Positions 7,209 to 14,301 of a stretch of DNA of 15,037 nt are shown here, one piece after another. The stretch is taken from positions 1-15,037 of the forward strand of contig JASLIY010000059.1 in assembly GCA_030152675.1 (NCBI GenBank), given 5' to 3'. Within the stretch, counting starts at the first letter, position 1; each line of letters begins with the position of its first letter. The notes beneath the pieces were generated by a model. It was not told the DNA's origin and did not search any database. It was given only the letters and a program-made list of their open reading frames with translations. Both the position numbers and the translations under genes were made by a program. The DNA is from Acinetobacter sp. GTDB lineage: Bacteria > Pseudomonadota > Gammaproteobacteria > Pseudomonadales > Moraxellaceae.

Positions 7209-7237
7209 TTGATCTACTGACTTGATCTACTTTAAAT
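7209..7237 (+). promoter_or_regulatory. candidate sodC promoter containing a tandem repeat
   Basis: TTGATC (7209-7214) and TTAAAT (7232-7237) are separated by 17 bases, each matching the sigma70 boxes at four of six positions, with the start of sodC 48 bases downstream. The spacer contains an exact second copy of TTGATCTACT (7209-7218 and 7222-7231, a 13-base period). The repeat may be a regulator-binding site that overlaps the promoter; this is inference. Confidence 0.35.
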
Positions 7238-7284
7238 ACGATCGACTGCATTAAACCACTGAAAAATAATTTGGATACTTAGGC

Positions 7285-7848
7285 ATGTCAAAAACTCTGA
7301 TTCAAACAACGCTGCTCAGTACACTGTTCAGTTTCGGCCTGCTTGGCTGTAACAGCATCAATACCAGCACTGCTCTCCCTCAAAAACACACGCCCCAGCA
7401 TAACGTCAATGTCAATCTGGTCAGCGCTGAAGGGATTGGCGCCAATATCGGCCACATCAGCTTGGCTGATAGTCCACAAGGACTGCGCATCACCACTAAA
7501 CTCAAAGACTTACCATCGGGTTTCCACGGTTTTCATATCCATGAGAAAGGCTCCTGCGCCCCTGCTGAAAAAGAAGGCAAAATGGTCGCGGCCTTGGCTG
7601 CCGGTGGGCACTTCAACCCCAACAATGCACCAGGCCATGGCACGCCCAACGACGGTCATCTCGGTGATCTGCCGGTACTCAATGTCGACAGTCATGGCAA
7701 TGCCAATATCAGTATGGTTGCCCCGCGCCTCAAGTTGGCTGATGTGCAAGGTTTAGCGATCATGGTGCATGCCGGTGGCGATAACTACTCGGATCATCCA
7801 AAACCGCTCGGTGGCGGTGGTGATCGTATCGCTTGTGGCGTGATTTAA
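7285..7848 (+). CDS. sodC: Cu,Zn superoxide dismutase, lipoprotein type
   Basis: 187 residues. It converts superoxide to oxygen and hydrogen peroxide outside the cytoplasm. The signal peptide ends in LLGC (19-22), so Cys22 is a probable lipid anchor. Copper ligands by alignment of motifs: His84 and His86 in GFHGFHIHEKGSC, the bridging His109 in GGHFNPNN, and His162 in MVHAGGDNY. Zinc ligands: His109, His118, His125 and Asp128 in DGHLGDLP. The structural disulfide is Cys91-Cys184, and the substrate-guiding Arg181 sits in GGGGDRIACGVI at the C-terminus. All catalytic residues are present, so the enzyme should be active. It stands alone between a terminator and the FUSC gene. Its upstream region carries the tandem TTGATCTACT repeat. 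Periplasmic or surface SodC protects against external oxidative stress, including phagocyte superoxide. Confidence 0.95.
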   Translation: MSKTLIQTTLLSTLFSFGLLGCNSINTSTALPQKHTPQHNVNVNLVSAEGIGANIGHISLADSPQGLRITTKLKDLPSGFHGFHIHEKGSCAPAEKEGKMVAALAAGGHFNPNNAPGHGTPNDGHLGDLPVLNVDSHGNANISMVAPRLKLADVQGLAIMVHAGGDNYSDHPKPLGGGGDRIACGVI

Positions 7849-7875
7849 TTCGCTCCCATTTCTCAGTCTGCTCTC

Positions 7876-7907
7876 TGTTGTGGATATCTTTCGAGTTGTC
7901 CACAACA
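7876..7907. repeat. 9-bp inverted repeat with DnaA-box-like arms, after sodC
   Basis: TGTTGTGGA (7876-7884) and TCCACAACA (7899-7907) are perfect reverse complements around a 14-base loop, starting 28 bases after the sodC stop. As RNA it is a stable hairpin and may end the sodC transcript, although no T-tract follows. As DNA, each arm extends into a nine-base match to the DnaA-box consensus TTATCCACA with one mismatch (ATATCCACA on the minus strand; TTGTCCACA on the plus strand). Confidence 0.45.
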
Positions 7908-8010
7908 TCGCCAATCTGGTCACCGCTGATCCTGAACGCTTTTCATCTTTCGCGCTGAGGCATACACTCAACCTTTTCAATCTTCGACCATTGCTGCGGT
8001 GAATCTCGCT

Positions 8011-10185
8011 GTGAATACTCCCCTGAGTGCCTTTCAGAAATTCAAATCAAATTCGATTTTGATCTATTGCTGTCAAATATTTATCGTCCTCAGCGGCACC
8101 ACTTTGGGCTTGCTATTTTTGGGTCGTGAGGCACTGATCGTTCCGGTCACCTTGGGCGCGATCGCCACAGCATTGACGGACTTTGATGATCGCTTGAGTA
8201 TTCGACTGCGAAACTTAGGTTATGTCTGTGTGCTGTTCTTTAGCGTCAGCAGCATTTTGACTTTTTTACACCCTTATAAATTCCTGTTTATCCTGTACTT
8301 GTCACTCTCAAGTGCTGCATTTATTCTGATGGGCGCCTTGGGACAACGCTATGCCACGATTTCCTTTGGCACGGTGCTGTTGTCGATCTACACCATGTTT
8401 GGTCTAGGCGATTATGCGGCATGGTATCAGCAGCCAAGTTATTTTGTGCTTGGCGCACTGTGGTATGGCCTAAGTTCAGTGCTGTTTTATTTGCTCAAAC
8501 CGACCCAAACCGTACAAGATAATTTGGCACAGAGCTTCAATGATTTGGCTGGGATTTTTCGTGCCAAAGCGCGTTTATTTGATCCCGACAATACTGAAAA
8601 TGTCGAACCCTTGCTGTATGCCCTCTCCCTGCAAAATAGCCAAGTGGTGCAGAGTCTCAACAACTGCAAACGCTCACTGCTAACACGTCTAAAGGCCTCA
8701 CGCGCCAATAAAAACACCATCCACTGGCTGAATTTGTACTTCATCGCCCAAGACATGCATGAACAGGCGACCTCGAATTATCTGCATTATGAGCATATTC
8801 ATCGCCAGTTTGGTCGCACCGATCTGATCTTTCGGATTCAAAAAAATCTGTACTTACTCGCCAATGACTGCGAACAATTGGCACAATCTGTAATTCATCA
8901 TCAAGCCTATCAAGCCCCTGCAGCACATCAACATGCGCTCAAGCAACTTGAACTCTCGATGTTGGATTGGATCAAACGCAACCCAAGTCAATTGGAAGTC
9001 AAAAATCTGCTGCTGATCCTCAAAAACTTAAGCGCGATCCACGAACAGTTTCAACGTCTAGATCCACAGCACAACCCAGCGATGCTGCAAGACCTTAGTC
9101 AAGATCTTGAACAACATCCTCAACGTATCGATCACCTCAACCTTCTCGATGATGACATTCAAGGACTCGGCGATCTGTGGCTCAAGATCAAACAACACCT
9201 CAGTCCACAGTCCGCGCTGTTTCGACATGCGGTGCGGATCGGTTTTGTCTTTGCTGCGGGCTATGCGCTCTCGCTCTTAACCTTTGCCAAGCATGGTTAT
9301 TGGATCTTGCTCACCAGTTTATTTGTCTGTCAGATCAGCTACTTCGCCACCAAAAGTCGCCTTAAATTACGCACCCTCGGCACGCTACTCGGGGTGTTGT
9401 TGGGGATTCCAGTGCTGTACTTCGTGCCGAGTATCGAAGGTCAGTTGTTGTTGACCATTATTTTTGGGGTGAGCTTTTTCTATCTGCGCTCGAAAAAATA
9501 CGCCATGGCGACGCTGATGGCGACCTTGATGGTGCTGCTGATTTTCAATTTAAAAGGTGCGGGTTATAGCGTGATTGTGCCGCGGATCATTGATACCGTG
9601 CTCGGATGTTTAATTGCTTGGTTTGCGGTAAGTTTTATCTGGCCAGATTGGAACTTTCGGAATATTTCCAGCAACATCAAAAAGAGCTTAGCCAACAGTG
9701 TGCATTATTTTGATGTAGTGATCGCACAATATCAGTCTGGCAAAAATAACAGTATCGAGTATCGTCAAGCACGGCGTTTTGCCCACAATGCGCATATCGA
9801 ACTGTCGAGTATGATTTCCAGTTTAAGTACTGAACCCAACCCGAACAGTGAACTGATCCAAACTGCATTTCGCTATTTGGTCTATAGCCACAGTCAACTC
9901 AGTTATATTTCAGCGCTCGGCAGTCACCGCCAACAGGTGGATGATCCGCAAGTACTGAATTTGATGCTGTGGTGCCAAGCGTTGTTGCACAATGTATTAC
10001 TCCAGCAGCAGCCCTTGGACATGACACAGATTGAAACGCAATTGGCAGATATCCAACGCCTTAGTAGTGCTGAAGAACTTTCGGATAATTTACTCTTGGC
10101 ACTGAAACAGATCAGCTTACTGCTCGAGACTCTCCCCGAACTGCTGCAACTGCGCGATCAACTGCTGACTTTAGAAATTCAATAA
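8011..10185 (+). CDS. FUSC/YccS family integral membrane protein
   Basis: 724 residues from GTG 8011. An in-frame GTG at 7999 is possible, but GGTGA (7998-8002) sits eight bases before 8011, a spacing like that of hisIE. Architecture is that of the YccS/YhfK proteins. An N-terminal bundle of about six membrane helices (16-162) includes ALIVPVTLGAIATALTDFDD and GALGQRYATISFGTVLLSIY. A long soluble helical region follows (165-400). A second bundle (about 401-545, FUSC_2-like) runs from SALFRHAVRIG through ATKSRLKLRTLGTLLGVLLG to IWPDWNFR, and a helical cytoplasmic tail ends the protein. Length matches the family (about 700). Members are thought to be exporters related to AaeB and aluminium-activated malate transporters, but the substrate is not established. 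It lies downstream of sodC and converges on craA. Confidence 0.92.
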   Translation: MNTPLSAFQKFKSNSILIYCCQIFIVLSGTTLGLLFLGREALIVPVTLGAIATALTDFDDRLSIRLRNLGYVCVLFFSVSSILTFLHPYKFLFILYLSLSSAAFILMGALGQRYATISFGTVLLSIYTMFGLGDYAAWYQQPSYFVLGALWYGLSSVLFYLLKPTQTVQDNLAQSFNDLAGIFRAKARLFDPDNTENVEPLLYALSLQNSQVVQSLNNCKRSLLTRLKASRANKNTIHWLNLYFIAQDMHEQATSNYLHYEHIHRQFGRTDLIFRIQKNLYLLANDCEQLAQSVIHHQAYQAPAAHQHALKQLELSMLDWIKRNPSQLEVKNLLLILKNLSAIHEQFQRLDPQHNPAMLQDLSQDLEQHPQRIDHLNLLDDDIQGLGDLWLKIKQHLSPQSALFRHAVRIGFVFAAGYALSLLTFAKHGYWILLTSLFVCQISYFATKSRLKLRTLGTLLGVLLGIPVLYFVPSIEGQLLLTIIFGVSFFYLRSKKYAMATLMATLMVLLIFNLKGAGYSVIVPRIIDTVLGCLIAWFAVSFIWPDWNFRNISSNIKKSLANSVHYFDVVIAQYQSGKNNSIEYRQARRFAHNAHIELSSMISSLSTEPNPNSELIQTAFRYLVYSHSQLSYISALGSHRQQVDDPQVLNLMLWCQALLHNVLLQQQPLDMTQIETQLADIQRLSSAEELSDNLLLALKQISLLLETLPELLQLRDQLLTLEIQ

Positions 10186-10210
10186 TTTAATGGCGGTCAA
10201 TTTTCAAAAA

Positions 10211-10293
10211 GCTTAACTGACTGGCATTACTCCCAACCTCCCTGTCTTCAAGGGAGGCGCGTTGTTACGCAATGGAGAGTAAAGCGTTAAAGC
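10211..10293. repeat. nested fold-back element between convergent genes
   Basis: Three co-axial inverted pairs plus one side hairpin fill nearly the whole gap. The core is CCTCCCT (10237-10243) / AGGGAGG (10251-10257) with a 7-base loop. The middle pair is TTACTC (10227-10232) / GAGTAA (10277-10282). The outer pair is GCTTAAC (10211-10217) / GTTAAAGC (10286-10293), with one bulged base. The side hairpin GCGT-TGTT-ACGC is at 10259-10270. It may act as a bidirectional terminator for the FUSC gene and craA, but there is no T-tract beside the core. It may instead be a copy of a dispersed palindromic repeat. Confidence 0.5.
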
Positions 10294-10298
10294 CAATC

Positions 10299-11528
10299 TT
10301 AAAAACGCCCCTCTGCCTCACGCTCACGCATAATGGCTTTTAGGGTTGCACGCGGAATCCCAAACCAGATACAAACCAAGGCCAAGCAGGCGAAGCCAAA
10401 GGCATAGACATGGATCTGCTCATACATATAGCGTGCTAACTCAATGATAAAGAAGAAGGTAAACATCAATAACATCGAAACTGCAGCCGCCACGGTGCCT
10501 TTGGAAACATCCGAAGACATCAAGCTATAGCGATAGATGATTGAGAAACTGATGCCCTCACCAAAACTCATCAAGCTCATACCGATCAATAAACTGATCA
10601 ATAAATACTGCTGCCAGATCACGCCAAACAGCACAATCAACGCGCCAAGCAACATGATCGGTACACCGACCAATACGGTTTTACCCAGCGGGTATTTATC
10701 GATGATTTTGATCAAGACGATATTGCCCAAGATCAATGCACCCAAGATTGGAAATTGGCTCATGCCATAGGCAAAACTACTGAGCCCCAACTCTTCGACC
10801 AACATCACCGGTGACAGTGCAATCCACAGCATTAACGGCATACTGAGCAAAGGCAATGACAAAGTCATGGCCAAGAAACGTTTATTGCTATAGACCTGTT
10901 TAAAGTCTGAAAAGATATAGCGAAATGAGCGTTTGGTATAACTGACTTTCTGTTCTGGCATCTTACTTTTGAGACCAAACCAGCTCAGGAAAGCCAAAAA
11001 TGCAATTCCGATAAAGCCCCAGTGCCATGAGATATGCTCGATCATCGCCGCACCGACCACTGGCCCCAGCAACGGTGCCAGCAAGGAAATATTGGCCATG
11101 AGCGCCATGACTTTGATCGCATCACGCTCTTCAAAGGTTTCTTGGATGGCCGCATAACCCACAGCTGAAATCACGGTGAGTCCAATCCCTTGTAGAAAAC
11201 GCATGCCGAGGAATTGGTGGATATTTTGCGTGACCAAGATCAGCAGGCAACAGGCAACGAAAAACAATACGCCAGCCAACAAGACTTGTTTACGCCCAAG
11301 ACGGTCGGACAATGGACCGAGCAGCCATGCCACACAACCGCCGCCCAACAAATAAAATGACATCGACGACGGTGCCCACGTACTGCTGACCCCGAACTCA
11401 CGGGTAATCGCCAGCATCGCCGGTTGCACCAAGTCATTGCCGATATAAACTGAAAACTCAAATAACACCAAGGCCAATGGAAACATCAGCGTGGCGCGAT
11501 TTAAGGGAGTGGTTTTAACTTTTTGCAT
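10299..11528 (-). CDS. craA: MFS drug exporter CraA (MdfA/Cmr-type chloramphenicol efflux)
   Basis: 409 residues, 12 transmembrane helices, DHA1 family proton/drug antiporter of the inner membrane. The sequence follows Acinetobacter CraA closely as I remember it, from the start (TLMFPLALVLFEFSVYIG) to the end (KGTVAAAVSMLLM). Functional residues visible by analogy with MdfA: Glu24 and Asp32 in helix 1 (FEFSVYIGNDLVQPAML), motif A GPLSDRLGRK (71-80), Arg110 of motif B in MRFLQGIG, and motif C APLLGPVVGA (151-160). In A. baumannii CraA gives intrinsic chloramphenicol resistance and exports some other compounds. No regulator gene is adjacent. The start at 11528 is ATG with a poor ribosome site, but the N-terminus matches CraA. 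Whether the substrate range is identical in this species is inferred. Confidence 0.9.
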   Translation of the reverse strand: MQKVKTTPLNRATLMFPLALVLFEFSVYIGNDLVQPAMLAITREFGVSSTWAPSSMSFYLLGGGCVAWLLGPLSDRLGRKQVLLAGVLFFVACCLLILVTQNIHQFLGMRFLQGIGLTVISAVGYAAIQETFEERDAIKVMALMANISLLAPLLGPVVGAAMIEHISWHWGFIGIAFLAFLSWFGLKSKMPEQKVSYTKRSFRYIFSDFKQVYSNKRFLAMTLSLPLLSMPLMLWIALSPVMLVEELGLSSFAYGMSQFPILGALILGNIVLIKIIDKYPLGKTVLVGVPIMLLGALIVLFGVIWQQYLLISLLIGMSLMSFGEGISFSIIYRYSLMSSDVSKGTVAAAVSMLLMFTFFFIIELARYMYEQIHVYAFGFACLALVCIWFGIPRATLKAIMREREAEGRF

Positions 11529-11568
11529 TATGAGCTACATATCTAGATCGGCTTGTCTGCTGAACATT

Positions 11569-11596
11569 ATTTTAAGAATGAAAAACGTCAGCCCAA
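11569..11596 (-). promoter_or_regulatory. candidate craA promoter
   Basis: On the minus strand, TAAAAT (11569-11574) matches the -10 consensus at five of six positions. TTGGGC (11591-11596) is a weak -35 (three of six) with a 16-base spacer. This predicts a start near 11562 and a leader of about 34 bases. Confidence 0.35.
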
Positions 11597-11683
11597 TGAC
11601 AAACAAAGAGAATAAAAAATGGATCGTGTTGTGTTTAAATTCGTGGCGTTACACCGTATTCACGAGGTGTTTGCAACTTAAAG

Positions 11684-11794
11684 ATGTATCAGGAGATTGA
11701 GCTACTCAAACCATCGAGAGAAATAAAAAAGTCGAATGAGCAGTTAATGCGCACAAGTTTAGCAGAACTGATTGAGATTGAAATTATTTTTTAA
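11684..11794 (+). CDS. possible 36-residue small ORF (uncertain)
   Basis: An ATG-to-TAA frame, rich in Glu, Lys, Ile and Leu (MYQEIELLKPSREIKK at the start), with an amphipathic helical look. It starts two bases after the stop of a 20-residue frame at 11619-11681. A ribosome site is missing (the nearest GAGG is about 18 bases upstream), so translation is doubtful. It could be the tail of a decayed gene. No family recognised. Confidence 0.15.
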   Translation: MYQEIELLKPSREIKKSNEQLMRTSLAELIEIEIIF

Positions 11795-11908
11795 TGCCAA
11801 TTTTGCAGATTGGATCACCATATTCCTCAGCGCGATCACAGCGCGACCCAACCTCGCGACAGCACTGCCATCGCTGGGTTTGACCACCGTTTAAGCAGTG
11901 ACCGTCAA

Positions 11909-12679
11909 TCACTCGCTTGAGTAAAAGTGTTCTTTTAACTGCACACTATATCTGCTGAGATAGTTTTTTAAATCGACCTGATCATGCGGATTGAACGACT
12001 CATGTTGGCTCAAACGGGCAATTTTTTCATTCAGTAAAGTCCATACCCGCTGCTGCTCAGGTACAGGAACAAGGGCTTTTTCACGTTGTTGCTTTTTAAT
12101 TTCTAAATAATCTTCTGCCCACTGTCTGAGTGGATCTTGCGGCGAGACTTGTTCGAACAGTTCCGTGATTTTTAATGCTGGCATCTGCTGCTGGGTCGCA
12201 AGTTCAGCAGAGATCAGCCCGCGAATCGAATAAAAAACTTTCTTGTAGCTAAAGTTCTCAGGATTCTGCATCACCTGCATGCCACTTTTCGCCAAAGACA
12301 AATAATGATAATACAGCGCCTTATAATCCACTCGCCTCAACAAGCCACCTTGAAACTGCGTCCACTCAGGAAATTGATTGTGATAAACGATATGTGCCCT
12401 GACCCACTCCAAGACCGTGGGATTACTTTTGGCCAATAAACCGAACATCTTATCTAGATCATAAGACACAAAATCAAAGTCGCCCTGCATGATTTCAATC
12501 AAATCACGATGTTTATCGTAATCATAATATTGTGCCTTGGGCTGTAAATGAAAACCACGCACATCATAGTCACTATCCGGACTGGCCATGCCCCACAAAC
12601 GACTGCCGCTTTCGATATACAACAATGGAATATCTTCACGTTGTTGAAAGACTTGTTGAATTTCTTGCAGGATATCCAT
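11909..12679 (-). CDS. RlaP-type predicted nucleotidyltransferase
   Basis: 256 residues of the DNA polymerase beta superfamily, PF10127 type (RlaP, named for neighbours of RNA ligases). The nucleotidyltransferase signature is clear: GSRLWG (25-30), then DSDYDVRG (35-42), where Asp37 and Asp39 are the expected metal ligands. The family's DLDKMFGLLAKSNPTVLEW block follows at 74-92. The C-terminal ~150 residues are helical. The enzyme probably transfers a nucleotide to an unknown RNA or protein acceptor. I chose the ATG at 12679; a GTG at 12688 in frame would add three residues, and neither has a good ribosome site. No RNA ligase, toxin-antitoxin partner or HEPN protein is next to it. It is divergent from the patatin-like gene. 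The catalytic residues seen are intact. Confidence 0.85.
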   Translation of the reverse strand: MDILQEIQQVFQQREDIPLLYIESGSRLWGMASPDSDYDVRGFHLQPKAQYYDYDKHRDLIEIMQGDFDFVSYDLDKMFGLLAKSNPTVLEWVRAHIVYHNQFPEWTQFQGGLLRRVDYKALYYHYLSLAKSGMQVMQNPENFSYKKVFYSIRGLISAELATQQQMPALKITELFEQVSPQDPLRQWAEDYLEIKKQQREKALVPVPEQQRVWTLLNEKIARLSQHESFNPHDQVDLKNYLSRYSVQLKEHFYSSE

Positions 12680-12711
12680 GACATGCACGTATGTTGTTGA
12701 TTGTTTGACTA

Positions 12712-12740
12712 GCTATAACCGATGCGACCATGCAATTCAA
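12712..12740 (-). promoter_or_regulatory. candidate promoter for the RlaP-type gene
   Basis: On the minus strand, TTGAAT (12735-12740) and TATAGC (12712-12717) are exactly 17 bases apart, each matching four of six consensus positions. The predicted start near 12705 leaves a leader of about 25 bases to the ATG at 12679. Confidence 0.4.
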
Positions 12741-12878
12741 GTCTGCTCAACCCTAAGAAATAGCGAAGAATCGATCTCAATCAATGTGATTTTTCAACCT
12801 GACCCATCAGTCACATCACGGTATCTAAGGCCATTGAGCCAATCTTGAGCATTGCGTAAGGTAGCCGACAAGCTTGAT

Positions 12879-12882
12879 GGAG
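12879..12882 (+). promoter_or_regulatory. ribosome binding site deciding the patatin-like start
   Basis: GGAG nine bases before the ATG at 12892. The in-frame TTG at 12874 and ATG at 12877 overlap or precede this site and have no ribosome site of their own at a good distance, so 12892 is the better start. Confidence 0.5.
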
Positions 12883-12891
12883 TGCGTACTC

Positions 12892-13974
12892 ATGATCCAA
12901 ATTTTGCAAAAATCTGCACCAGCGCTCACGATTCGCGCGGGGGCATTGGCCCAAGAACTGATTGAAAAAGAAGGTCTACATGCACATCAGGTGGATATTA
13001 TCCCCGGTGCAGCCGGTGGCCCGAAAGGGATCGGCATTCAAGGCTTGGATCAGGCAATTTTTGGAACATTTTTGCCGCAGGCGCCACAGCGCCGCACGGT
13101 GATTGGTTCTTCCATCGGGAGTTGGCGTTTTGCCAGTATCTTGGCATGGGGAGCCAAACAAGGCACTGAACGACTGGCCGAACTGTATACGGACATGGAC
13201 TTTGACCGCAAAATGTCACGCCAAACCATCAGCGATATCTGTCACGACATGCTGAAACAACTACTGGATGACAAAGCCGATCAGCTGGTCAATCATCCTG
13301 ACTATCATCTGACGGTACTTTCGGTCAAAGCGCAGCATCTGTTTCAAAGCGATCGTAATTTACCTCTACTTGCCTCGATCGCAGCCATTGTCGGCAGCAA
13401 CGCTGTGGCACGTAAACATTGCCAGCACTTCATGCAACGGGTGATCAGCCAACCAGCACACGCTCCTCAATTTAGCGTGCAACAGGATGATTTCCAGACC
13501 CATTATCAACAGCTCACCCGCGACAATGTCATGGCATGGTTGATGGCCTCTGCCTCAATCCCCGGCGTGATGAATGCGGTACGCGATATTCCCGAAGCGC
13601 CCAAAGGCAGTTATCGTGATGGCGGGCTGATCGACTACCATCTCGACCTGCCCTATCCCAGCCAAGGTCTCGTGCTTTATCCGCATTTTAGTGATCAGAT
13701 CATCCCCGGTTGGTTTGACAAGATGTTTAAGTCACGGCAGGCCAATCGCCAGAACCAAGCCCGTACTTTGTTAATCTCACCTTCAACGGAATACCTCAAT
13801 AGTTTGCCGCTGGGACGTTTACCAGACCGTAAAGACTTTGCCATGAAAGGCGTCAGCCAACAAAAGCGCAAACAACTCTGGCGTCAGTCTATCGCCGAGA
13901 GTCAGCGTTTGGGGGATGAATTTCTAGAGTTACAACAACAGCAACGCTTTGCCGAATATTTACAACCGCTTTAG
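12892..13974 (+). CDS. patatin-like phospholipase family protein
   Basis: 360 residues. Patatin-type Ser-Asp lipid acyl hydrolase: the oxyanion-hole glycine loop GGPKG is at 42-46, the nucleophile motif GSSIG at 72-76 (Ser74), and the partner aspartate in YRDGGLID (Asp243 of the DGG). This order and spacing are those of the family, so it should cleave acyl ester bonds of phospholipids or other lipids. There is no signal peptide or membrane helix, so it is cytoplasmic or secreted by a non-Sec route; type III secretion is not implied by anything nearby. The last ~90 residues, basic and Gln-rich (KSRQANRQNQAR, QQKRKQLWR), may contact membrane. It is divergent from the RlaP-type gene and alone in its transcription unit. 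The substrate cannot be inferred. Confidence 0.88.
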   Translation: MIQILQKSAPALTIRAGALAQELIEKEGLHAHQVDIIPGAAGGPKGIGIQGLDQAIFGTFLPQAPQRRTVIGSSIGSWRFASILAWGAKQGTERLAELYTDMDFDRKMSRQTISDICHDMLKQLLDDKADQLVNHPDYHLTVLSVKAQHLFQSDRNLPLLASIAAIVGSNAVARKHCQHFMQRVISQPAHAPQFSVQQDDFQTHYQQLTRDNVMAWLMASASIPGVMNAVRDIPEAPKGSYRDGGLIDYHLDLPYPSQGLVLYPHFSDQIIPGWFDKMFKSRQANRQNQARTLLISPSTEYLNSLPLGRLPDRKDFAMKGVSQQKRKQLWRQSIAESQRLGDEFLELQQQQRFAEYLQPL

Positions 13975-14301
13975 CTCTCGCTTGAATGACTGGCACAGCG
14001 TCCTTGAGTTGCTTGATTGCAGCGATCGCGTGTCGTTTTAGGGGCTTTAACAGCAGGTGCATGCCGAGATACTGGACAGGCATTCGCACACTTATGCTCG
14101 GGCCAGTAGATCGATTGCTCGCTGCTGTGGCAGCATGATCATCATCAGTACGCCCTTGCCTGATCAGGCTTAGACCATGGTCGTGACACGGTCAGCAGAT
14201 GTAAAAATAATTTGGGCAAACTCAAGGCTTTCCCTTACACTAGCCTTTGAATGCTTTTTTAATCCTGATGATCGTTGATCAATAATTTTGGTGAAATGTT
14301 T
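13975..14301. other. 327-base intergenic region before hisIE
   Basis: No ORF with support. It contains a hairpin GCTGC-TGTG-GCAGC (14131-14144, perfect 5-bp stem, tetraloop) and a perfect 12-base palindrome GCCTGATCAGGC (14158-14169); neither is followed by a T-tract. The hisIE promoter candidate is at 14212-14241. I see no leader peptide rich in histidine and no attenuator for the his gene. Confidence 0.55.
14212..14241 (+). promoter_or_regulatory. candidate hisIE promoter
   Basis: TTGGGC (14212-14217) and TACACT (14236-14241), with an 18-base spacer, match the sigma70 boxes at three and four of six positions. The site lies about 60 bases before the ATG at 14302. Confidence 0.3.

Larger units (their letters stand above)
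11529..11908. other. 380-base intergenic region with no convincing gene
   Basis: Lies between the craA start and the stop of the RlaP-type gene, both on the minus strand. The left part (to about 11793) is A/T-rich and holds the craA promoter candidate and two very short plus-strand ORFs. These are 11619-11681 (20 residues) and 11684-11794 (36 residues, highly charged and helical), neither with a proper ribosome site. The right part turns G/C-rich and carries a direct repeat CAGCGCGA at 11828-11835 and 11839-11846. The sharp composition change suggests a junction or a gene remnant, but I cannot name a source. Confidence 0.5.

Noticed and set aside
11491..11700. 69-residue plus-strand ORF overlapping the craA start
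   Set aside because: It begins antisense to the conserved N-terminus of craA, contains no recognisable domain and has no ribosome site. It looks like a chance open frame.
11828..11846. CAGCGCGA direct repeat as a possible CRISPR or iteron array
   Set aside because: Only two copies of eight bases with an 11-base period; no further units are seen on either side.
13889..14089. 66-residue minus-strand ORF after the patatin-like gene
   Set aside because: It overlaps the end of the patatin-like gene on the opposite strand and has no recognisable domain or supporting start signal. It is more likely a chance frame in the intergenic region.
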